NCBI GenBank assembly: GCA_037157565.1
Contig: JAZHRO010000003.1
Span: 72,728,501 to 72,792,500 of the forward strand
Direction: 5' to 3'
DNA length: 64,000 bases
DNA from: Thalassia testudinum
Taxonomy: Eukaryota > Streptophyta > Magnoliopsida > Alismatales > Hydrocharitaceae
Of the stretch, positions 55,150 to 64,000 are shown piece by piece. The notes under the pieces were generated by a model. The model made no database searches and had not been told where the DNA came from. It saw nothing but the letters and a program-made list of their open reading frames with translations. Position 1 is the stretch's first letter, and each line of letters opens with the position of its first letter. The position numbers and the translations under genes are program-made.

Positions 55150-57379
55150 TGGTAGCAAAATACGCGTGATTTGCAAAAGTAGGTTTTTAACGTCGTTGCA
55201 ACACGCGAATCAGCTTTCTCTTTTAAATTTATATCCTAGATAGGGGAAGTATCTAGGGTCGTCCAAGGAGGCCAAATGGTTGCAAAATTAATCCTCTTGC
55301 TTACAAATAAATCGCAACTTTCTTTTTGGTATTTTAAATATGTAAATTTTGTTTTAAAAAGACAAGGGCAAAATGCGAATTGTAACGAAAAGTACTAACA
55401 CATACAATTGCTTAACTAAAACTTAAATGATAGAAGTATCTTCTTCCTAAGCTCACTCTAGGCAAGTGGGGGCATAGAGTAATTAGGAAGAAGAGGTGAA
55501 ACAAGTGCTAGAACAAAAAGTAACAATTGCAATAAAAAGCTAAAAGAAGGCAATTTAACTAACTAGAATTAGTATTCTTTTCAAGAACAAGTAGAGGAAT
55601 GCTTCTACTAGAACTAAACAAATTTAAAAGCAAATAAAGAAACACTAATCCTCTTGCAAAATTCAGTGAAAAGGGGAGTCCTCTTGCTCCAAGCATAGCT
55701 GCTCCTTGGCTTGAAAAGAGGGCCTCCTTCTCCTTCCTTGAGAGGTCCTCCAAGGTGGAAGCTACCACATTCAATGCCCTCCTCCAAGGGGTGGGCTTGC
55801 ACCACCTCAAAAGCTCCTCCAAGGTGGCATGGACAACCTTCAAGATCTCCTTCAAAGATATTCCTTGGCTGGATTCTCCTTTGGCTGGCGTGACTCAAGA
55901 GAGAAGGGAAGAGGGGAAGGCACGAAGGGGACAGAATATCCCCTGAATCTTCTTCTTCTTCTTCTCTCTTGGACGTGGGCTTCTAGGTGGAATATGAGAG
56001 TGAATTTTCTAGCCAAGGATGCCTTGAATGGTGGTGGGTAGTGGTCTTTTTATAGGGTAGGATGGAGGGTTAAGGTGCCCCTTGAAATGGAGGGCTAGGA
56101 TGGAAGGATGGAGGTGGTTGGTGATCCTATGGCCAGGGGTATTTGGAGCCAACCCAAGGGTGTTAAAGCGGGTGGTTATGGTGGTGTTGGTGGATTTTGG
56201 TGGTGGAGAGACACCACCATTTTGGTGCCAACCTAGGGTCTTCTAGAAGGGGGGTTAGGTGGATGGTGGAGATGGATTTAAGGAGAGGTGTATGGCGGAG
56301 ATGAAGGGGGTTTTTGGAGGGAAAAGTGGAACCATCAAGGGGGTGGTTAGGGTGGTTTTGGTGCCACATTTAGGTGTCATTTGGTGGTGGTGGGTAGGCT
56401 TGGTTGGCGCCAAGTAGGTGGAGCTTAGGTGGAGCTAGTAGGTGGAGTTGTTAGGTAGGGTTTTTGGGTGGTACAAGCCAATGAAGTTGGTGCATAGCTA
56501 AGGTAAGCTAAGCTAGCTTAGCTAAAGGAGGAGTAGAGAAAGAGGTGTTGGAGCTAGAGTTTGGAGGGAGGAGCTGAGGATGAGAAGCCTGGAGATGAAA
56601 CTAGAGCTGGTTGCTACTGAAGAGGCTGGCATGGGGCTACTCTAGCTAGCTTAGCTTGCTAGTTCTTTGCTAGTTGCTAAGCCAAGCTAAAGTGAGCTGG
56701 ATTCTACCATAATGAGTTGAGGTGAGCTAGGTCTGGTGCTCTCAGGGAGGATCAAGCTGGTTGAGGCAATTAAGGTAGCTTAGCTCAACTGATTCGAGCT
56801 AAGCTGAATCCCCAGGAGCTGTACTTGAGCTTCCTGAGCTGAGATGAGTTCTTCTTCATCTGGTTGGAGTTGAGTGGAGCTGGATGTAGCTGGGCCTGAG
56901 CTAGGGAGAACTCCTATCAACTCACCTTAGCTAACTAGAGCTCCCTGTGGACTAGTGGGAGCTGAGATGAGCTAGACTCAGCTAAGTTGAGTTGGATCTG
57001 AGCTGACTTGAGCTAGGGTGAGCTAAGATGAACTCTCTTGAGCTGTCATTCTGCTGAGATTAGCTGAATGGAGCTGGGATGTGCTAACCCTAGTTCAAGT
57101 GAGCTAGGTTCCAGCTGTAGTGAGTTGGATCAAGCTGGGTTCCAGCTAGTCTGAGCTTCTCCTTCACCATTTGCCTTCTTGAGTGCTAGGGTTTTAGGGA
57201 TCTGCATATCTGTTCATCCCTAACACTCAAGAAAACATATCAAAAAGACAATAAAAAATGCAATGCTTGCCTAACCTAATTTATGCCTAAATGCAGCCCA
57301 AAAACCCATTTGCTGAGTAATATCCTAAGAGATAGGTTTGTTTTAATGCATAAGAATGATGATAAACTGGCATTTATCA
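55150..57379 (-). repeat. 3' LTR of element B (2230 bp)
   Basis: From TGGTAGCAAAAT to ...CATTTATCA, then an inverted polypurine tract (CACCCCCATGC). It matches the solo LTR at 59253-61486 throughout. It has an inverted TATA box near 56047-56055 (TTTTTATAG) and the AGCT-rich block at about 56480-57160. Confidence 0.9.
56480..57160. repeat. AGCT-saturated block in the B LTR
   Basis: Dozens of AGCT tetramers, mostly as GAGCTG, GAGCTA or TTAGCT, fill about 680 bases without a fixed period. The equivalent block in the solo LTR is at about 60530-61260. AGCT is its own complement, so the block reads alike on both strands. Confidence 0.7.
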
Positions 57380-58802
57380 CACCCCCATGCTTTTCTTTTG
57401 CTAGTCTCTTAGCAAAACTTCAATTTTTTGGAAAATGGAATTTTTGGAAAATCTAATTTTTTTGACTTTTGAGGAGAAAAAGAGATTAGGGGACCTTGGT
57501 AGATTAAAACATAGGAGGTACGGGATTTGATTTTGGATCCAGCCATTAGACAGAACGGGATCAATACATCCTCCGAAAATTTCACAAATTAACCCCTTGT
57601 TAATTCATAAGACTTGAAATGTTTGTATTTAGGGTTTTTCTGGCTCATCTATCTGATTCGCAACTTGCAAAATCCTTTAAAACCTTGTGTCTGTGCTTGT
57701 GAAAAGCCAACAATTTTAAGGGCGTGTTAATTTATTTATTATTACTTTTTTTTTCTCCCCCATGCTTATTTTTAGCTTAGTCTTACAACAGATGTGTCGG
57801 GATCATCATTCCCGTTAGCATTCCTCGAGGGGCCTCTGGCGCCAGTACATCAAGATTGCACTGTCCATGACACCACCCAGGAGCTCACAACCCCAAAACA
57901 CGATGCGGTGTAAAGGGACGCTCCAAGCAAACTCAAGCTCTTGCTCTGACACTATGGTAGAGCACCGTCCAAGACACTTGAGCTGCTAAAATGCACTTTA
58001 ATGCTCTGTCTAAAGATATGAAAGATAGATGTGGAGTAGTGCTGAGGCGGTAACATGTTGACATCGCGTCCTCAATGGAGACATTTTCCTCCTTCTCGGC
58101 GGTGGGAACACAAACCAATGATCTGCTTCAAACTTTTACTAAGTCAAAACAAGGGAGTTTTTCAAATTTTTAGTTATTTTTAAGTGTTGGCTTGTGTGTG
58201 AAGAGTGACACAAAAAGTTTCTCAAGACATGCAAGTTTTTGAATCAGAAACTAAGTCAAATACTTTCCACATTACAAAATAGAATCAAGTCACCTGAACT
58301 ATCATGAGTTCAGGTGGAATTTTAGAGAAGGATATCTGATCTAGTCTAAAATAGACCCTGAAATTCTAATGATCAGATCTGCATCCTTATCCCTAGTTTG
58401 TTAAAGATTAAATCCCATTGTACCAAAAGTGAGTTTTTTAACCTTAGTCCCGAAAAAATTTTTTCCTCAAAAATTTTTTCATCTATTTTATTATTTTATT
58501 ATTTTTATTTATTTATTTATTTATTTTGGGTATGCAAGTAGGAAATAAATTAAAGAAAAATGCATGTTTTTAGGTTTTGAACATCCTAAATCGATCGTTA
58601 AAATTTAAAAATACCCCCCCATGCTTAAGATATGCCATGTCCTCATGCATTAGAAGGGAAAAGGGATCACCTTAGTGAAGAATGGTAGGGTTTATGATGA
58701 TCAAAACATGGAAAAAGAAGAAAAAAAGAAAGCAGGAAAAAATGATGGGTTACCTCCCATCCAGTGCTATCTTTTATGCCATTCAGCCAGGCGTGATGTG
58801 CA
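57380..58802 (-). other. 3' UTR of element B
   Basis: No coding frame of interest. A C-rich run CCCCCCCATGC at about 58613-58623, 180 bases after the pol stop, mirrors the second purine tract of A1 at about 8636. A TTTA microsatellite lies at about 58490-58528. Confidence 0.65.
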
Positions 58803-59252
58803 TTAGTGATCAAGGGTGGTTGGCTCAGTAAAATTAAAAGATTCAGACAGAATTTTAGGCGTATGATAAAAATAGGGCTTTAAACATTGGCCATTGACTT
58901 GAAATGTCGAATTAGTTTTCGGATCAAAAAGGTCAACAGCATCGTATAGATATGTTTTATGGACAATAAAGGGGATGGTCCATTTAGATTTTAATTTGCC
59001 AGGAAAAAGATGTAATCTTGCATCGAAAAGCCAAACACGTTGATTAACGTCAAAGTGTTTCTGAACAATATATTTATCATGAAATTTCTTTGTTCGGTCT
59101 TTATAAATCCTCACAATTCATAGGAAAAATTACGTAATTCTTCCAATTCAGTTAATTATAATTTTCTATGGTTACCCGTGTCAGATAAATCCATATTGAG
59201 TTGTTTTATTTCCCAAAAGGCCCTATGTTCTTATTCTACCGGGAGATGGCAT
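58803..59252 (-). pseudogene. pol: Element B integrase C-terminal end
   Basis: It continues from 61487 across the solo LTR. It encodes FWEIKQ-like sequence near 59200, YKDRTKKFHDKYI, LFPGKLKSKWTIPF and the terminal stop at 58803. The GKLKSKW(x)GPF-like segment is the conserved C-terminal domain also found in A1 and C. At least one stop lies near 59117. No chromodomain is visible. Confidence 0.83.
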
Positions 59253-61486
59253 TGATAGCGATTTTACGCGGTTTGTTAATTAGGTCGTTGTAACGCGTAA
59301 ATCTGCTTTCGCTCTTAAATTTATAATCCTAGATAGGGAAGTATCTAGGGTCGTCCAAGGAGGTAATATGATTGCAAAATTGATTCTCTTGCTAGGAATA
59401 TAAATCCCAACTTTCTTTTTGGTATTTTTTTTCAATATATCATTTTTTCTTGTTTTTAAGCAAAGGCAACATGTAAACTGATTGCGGGAAAAGTGATTTA
59501 CACTTCAATTTAAATACTACTTCTATGTGGCAAGTAGAGCCTCTCCCTAAGCTCACTCTAGGCAAGTGGAGGCCTAGAATAATTAGGGAGAGGGAGTGAA
59601 GAATGCTGAAAATAAGCTAATAGAAATGCAAACAAGAAATGCAAAGAAGGCAACTAGATAATTGATAAAGTGTTTTACAAAAGGCCTAGTAGAGGAAAGC
59701 TTGTACTACTAGAAAAATGCAAATAAGAAAAGAAAACACAAATCCTCTAGATAGATGGTGAAGAAGAGGGCTTCTTTCTCCAAGGTTGGTGGCTCCCAAT
59801 CTTGAAAAGAGTCCTTCAACTCCTTCCCTACAATGCTCCGCCAAGGTGATGTCCTCCAAGGCAAGCCCTAGGGTGGCATGCCCTAAGCTTCTCTCCAAGG
59901 GTGGACGTCCACCCTAGGTCCTTCTCCCTTGCCTGGCCATCCTTCTTGAATTGGAAGAGTCCTCCTCCTTGGTGTGGCCCAAGTTGAAGAGAGTGGGGAG
60001 AAGAAGGCACCAAAAGGGCTGGTGATGTGCCCCTTTAATCTCCTTCTCTACTCCTTCTCCTTGGGCATAGGTATAGGTGGATGTAGGTAGAAAAATACAC
60101 TAATGGAGGATGCCCCCAAATGGTGGTAGGTGGTGGGTTTTTATAGAATAGGAAGGGGGCTAAGGTGTCCCTTGAAATGGAGGGCCAAGATGGAATGATG
60201 GAGGTGGTTAAGGATCCAATGGCCAAGGGTGTTTGGCGCCACCTTAAGAGGCACCAAGGGGGTAGTTATGGGGGTTTACACCCCTTCATATTGGCGCCAA
60301 AATGGTTTCTAGAAGAGGGTCTAAGTTGGTGCCAAGAAGGATTCTAGAAGGGGGGTTAGGTGGATGGCTAGGATGGCTTATGTGGGTAGGTGTAGGGTGG
60401 ATTAAGGGCTGAAAGTTGGTGCCAATATCAAGGCGGTTAGGGGTAGTTTTTGGCGCCAACTTAAGGTGTCTTTTGGTGGAGATAATGAGGTGAAGGGATT
60501 GCTAGGAGGTGGCGTCAACTTGAGTAGAGTAGCTAGCTTAAGTAGGCTTAAGTTGGTGAAGCTAGCTAGGGTTGACTTTGAAAGTGGTGGAGGGCCAAGG
60601 AGCTGGTTGTTAGCTAAGCTAACTTAGCTAATGGAGGAGTAGAGGAGAAGGTGTCGGAGCTAGGGTTTTGAGGGAGGAGCTGAGGAGGAGAAGTCTGGAG
60701 CTGGAGCTGGAGCTGGCAGCTGCTGAAGAGGCTGGCATGGGGCTACTCTAGCTGGCTTAGCTTGCTAGTTCTTTGCTAGTTGCTAAGCCAAGCTAAAGTG
60801 AGCTAGCCTCTACCAAAGTAAGCTGAGGTGAGCTAGGTCTGGCGCTCCCGGGGAGAATCAGGCTAGTTGAGGCAGCTAAGGTAGCTTAGCTCAACTGAGT
60901 TGAGCTAAGCTGAGTCCCCGGGAGCTGGACTTGAGCTTCCTGAGCTGCGATGAATTCTTCTTCAGCTGGCTGGAGCTGAGTGGAGCTGGATGTAGCTGGA
61001 TCTGAGCTGGGGTGAACTCCTCTCAACTTAGCTGAGCTAGCTAGAGCTCCCTGTGGACTAGTGGGAGCTAAGATGAGCTAGACTCAGCTAAGTTGAGCTG
61101 GATCTGAGCTGACTTGAGCTAGGGTGAGCTAAGGTGAACTCTCTTGAGCTGCCATCCAGCTGAGATTAGCTGAATGGAGCTGGGATGAGCTAACCCTAGC
61201 TCAAGTAAGCTAGGTTCCAGCTGTGGTGAGCTGGATTAAGCTGACTTCCAGCTAGTCTGGGCTTCTCCTTCACCATTTGCCTTCTTGAGTGCTAGGGTTT
61301 TAGGGATCTATATATCTGTACATCTCTAACACTTACAAAAACATATTAAAAAGATAATAAAAAAATGCAATGCATGCCTAACCTATTTTATGCCTAAATG
61401 CAGCCCAAAAACCCGTTTGCCGAGTAAAATCCTAAGAGCTAGGTTTGTTTTAATGCATAAGAATGATGATAAACTGGCGTTTATTA
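59253..61486 (-). mobile_element. Solo LTR of family B inside element B integrase
   Basis: 2234 bp from TGATAGCGATTTTACG to ...GTTTATTA (the 3' LTR of B ends ...TTTATCA). It is flanked by a perfect GGCAT duplication (59248-59252 and 61487-61491). There is no internal sequence, so it arose by LTR-LTR recombination after a full insertion. It carries its own AGCT block and an inverted TATA box near 60136-60144. Confidence 0.93.
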
Positions 61487-64000
61487 GGCATGCCTTCCCA
61501 AAAATCAGACAGAAGGGAGATATGCCAAGCGGAGTTTTGAAAGTGGTACGGTTGGCCCATAAAGCGTCGTCCAATTTGGTGAACCAATCTTTACGGTCGA
61601 GCCTAACCATCTTTTGTAAAATATTTTTAATTTCCCGATTAGAAACTTCAACCTGGCCATTTGTTTGGGGGTGATAAGGTGTGGAAATTTTATGATTAAC
61701 ACCATATTTAGAAAGAAGGTGACGGAATTGTTAGTGGGTGAAATGTGAGCCTCCGTCACTGATAATGGCTTTTGGTACGTCGAATCTTGAGAAAATATTC
61801 TTCTTAAGAAATTCGACAACCACACGGTGATCACTACTGCGGGTGGGTATTGCTTCTATCCATTTAGAAACATAGTCGACTACGACTAATATATATAAAT
61901 ACCCACCAGAGTTGATGAACGGTCCCATGAAGTCGATGCCCTAAACATCAAAAATTTCAACCTCTAAAATAGGATTAAGGGGCATCATATCCTTCTGAGT
62001 CATGTTGCCGATGCTTTGGCAATGCACATAGGATCGAACAAAGTCATGAGCATCTTTATGCAAGCTGGGCCAATAAAATCCCGAATTAACGATTTTAGCT
62101 GCAGTTTTCTTACCCGAAAAATGTCTGCCACAGGCCATTGAGTGACAATTGTCAAGATATCATGGATTTCAGAATCGGGGACACATCGTCGAATGACCTG
62201 ATAGGCACAAATGCGGAAAAGGTTGGGCTCCTCCCAAAAATAATATTTAATATTAGCGAAGAACTTATCCCATTTTGTTTTTGGCCAATTAGCGAGGATT
62301 TGTTCTGTTGCTAAGTAGTTTACGATGGGCGCAAACCAAGTGAGGGTTGTGGCAGCTAAAATGCTTTCATCGGGGAACTGATCTGACGGGGTCATTATGT
62401 CATTCGTCATAAGATGAGAGAGATGGTTGGCCACTACATTGTGCAATCTCGCCTTATCCTTGATTTCCAGGTCAAACTCCTGGAGCAGCAGAATCCAACG
62501 GATAAGGTGGGGTTTCGCATCTTTCATTGTTAGCAAATATTTAATTGTTGAGTGGTCAGTATAAATAGTGACATGTGACCCCAACCGATAAGATCTAAAT
62601 TTTTCTAAGGCAAATAAAATGGGAAGAAGTTCCTTTTTAGTAACCGTGTAATTCCGTTGTGCATCATCAAGGGTTTTGCTAGCATAATAGATCACAATAG
62701 GCTTCTTATCAATTCTTTGCCCTAGAACGGCCCCTACAGCAAAATCTGAGCCATCTGTCATTAATTCAAAGGGACTATTCCAATCAGGTCCCTGCAATAT
62801 TGGTGCCTCAGTAACCTCTTTCTTCAACCTCAAAAACTCTCCAGGCACTTATTATTAAAATCAAATGGCTAGTCTTTAGTGAGAAGCTGACTAAAGGGCT
62901 TGGAGATTTGGAAAGAATTTTGTTTGAATCGACAGTAGAAACCCACGTGACCCAAAAAGGATCTGATCTGTTTGGCAGTAGTGGGCGGTGGAAGCTTAGA
63001 TATGGCATCTATTTTTGCTTTATCTACTGCGATTCCTTGTTTTGAAATAACATGGCCTAGGACAATACCCTCTTGGACCATGAAATTACTTTTTTCCTAG
63101 CTGAGGACCAGATTAACTTCTATGCACTTTTGGAGAGTTCATTCAAGATTTTTGAGACAATGGTAAAAAGAATCTCCAAAAATAGAGAAGTCATCAATAA
63201 AGACTTCTGAACATTCACCTACCAGGTCTTAAAAAATTGCAAGCATGCACCTTTGAAAAGTTGCAGGTGTGTTGCAAAGACCGAAGGGCATTCTTCGGAA
63301 AGCAAAGGTTCCGAAGGTGCAGGTGAAAGTTGTTTTGTCCTGGTCCTCAGGATGAACCACTACCTGATTATAGCTGGAATAATCATCCAAAAAATAGTAA
63401 AAATCTCGTCCAGCTAACCGCTCCAAGATTTGATCAATAAAAGGGAGCAGGAAATGATCCTTCTTGGTGGCGGTGTTTAATTTTTGGTAATCGATACACA
63501 CGCGCCAAGAAGAAGCGGTTCGAGTGGCTACATTTTCCCCATTATCATTAGTGACAACTGTTAGTCCAGCCTTTTTGGGGACAACTTGTGTTGGACTAAC
63601 CCATGAGCTGTCAGGAATGGGGTAGATGATATCAGCATCCAGCCACTTAATAATCTCCTTTTTTACCACCTCCTGCATAATAGGATTCAAGCACATTTGT
63701 GGTTGGCGGGAGGGGCGAGAGTCATCCTCTAAATATATACGATGCGTACAATAGGACGGATTAATGCCGTTAAGATCGGAAAGGGTCCAGCCAGTAGCTT
63801 TCCGATATTTACTCAAAACCTGGAGGAGTTTGTGCTCTTGTGCCCCGATGAGTCCAGAATTTATAATTAGGGGCAAGGTCTGATTATGACCTAGGAAGAC
63901 GTATTTAAGGGAGTCGGGCAGAGGTTTTAATTCCAATTGTGGGCCCAGCTCCGAAAGAGTTTCTGCTTTGTGGGTTAGAGGTGAGGTGAGAGTGAAAGGG
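61487..64000 (-). pseudogene. pol: Element B pol: RT, RNase H and integrase, broken
   Basis: On the minus strand from 64000 down: linker and RT (KPLPDSLKYVFLG near 63920; LDDYSSYNQ near 63390; catalytic FIDD near 63195), RNase H about 62780-62420 (TDGSDFAVG, YTDHS), integrase zinc-finger region about 62180-62030 (CQSIGN), and core with D in GIDFMGP (about 61925), D in SDGGSHF and E in NGQVE, D-35-E intact. Frameshifts lie near 62860 and 62150; stops lie at about 63228, 63100, 61940 and 61730. It is diverged from A1 but clearly of the same lineage. Protease and gag are outside the window. Confidence 0.88.

Larger units (their letters stand above)
55150..64000 (-). mobile_element. Element B: Ty3/gypsy (Athila-like), minus strand, continues beyond the window
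   Basis: The 3' LTR (55150-57379), 3' UTR (57380-58802) and pol (58803 upward) are visible. Gag, leader and 5' LTR lie beyond base 64000. It is inserted in the RNase H region of A4; the putative left duplicate is ACAAT (55145-55149). Pol is split by a solo LTR of the same family at 59253-61486. Confidence 0.88.

Overview
This is plant nuclear DNA from a retrotransposon-packed intergenic region, almost certainly from a flowering plant with a repeat-rich genome. The signs are Ty3/gypsy elements of Athila-like type primed by tRNA-Asp, copia-type GAG-only elements primed by initiator tRNA-Met, solo LTRs with 5-bp target-site duplications (TSDs), and deep nesting. I see no host gene that I can name. 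Species cannot be read from the sequence. Family letters A to E are my own labels; boundaries come from comparing copies by eye.

Layout. 1-11523 is a nearly complete + strand Athila-like element (A1): LTR, tRNA-Asp primer site, leader, one gag-pol frame with 17 in-frame stops, 3' UTR, polypurine tract and LTR. It lies inside the leader of an opposite-strand relative (A2, 11524-14090). 14490-15411 is a + strand piece of a family B LTR. 15412-21233 is low-copy-looking DNA without a recognisable gene. 21234-25386 is the 3' end of a - strand element (C: LTR, UTR, integrase remnant).

25637 to about 55149 is one decayed - strand element (A4) that has been invaded repeatedly. Its 3' LTR (25637-26926 and 47153-47631) holds element D (26927-47152), a gag-pol-less Ty3/gypsy derivative. 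D's 5' LTR holds a solo A-type LTR (28547-36496), and that solo LTR holds E1 (29633-36289), a young copia-type GAG-only element in a head-to-tail tandem. This makes four levels of nesting. D's 3' LTR holds E2 (40728-46245), A4's 3' UTR holds E3 (48065-52642), and A4's RNase H region is cut by element B (55150 to beyond 64000, - strand). B's integrase carries a solo LTR of its own family (59253-61486). Perfect TSDs support three insertions (CTACT, GCCAT, GGCAT); near-perfect ones support two more.

The only intact coding sequence I trust is the 573-residue gag of E1. It has a copia-type gag domain, a CCHC zinc knuckle and a coiled coil, with no protease, integrase or reverse transcriptase attached. 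Such an element must borrow pol from an autonomous relative. The most unusual non-coding signals are in the LTRs: family A carries a tRNA-like A-box/B-box module at constant spacing plus long palindromes whose arms have changed together, family E carries about 16 GACGTC palindromes in 550 bp, and family B has an AGCT-saturated block.
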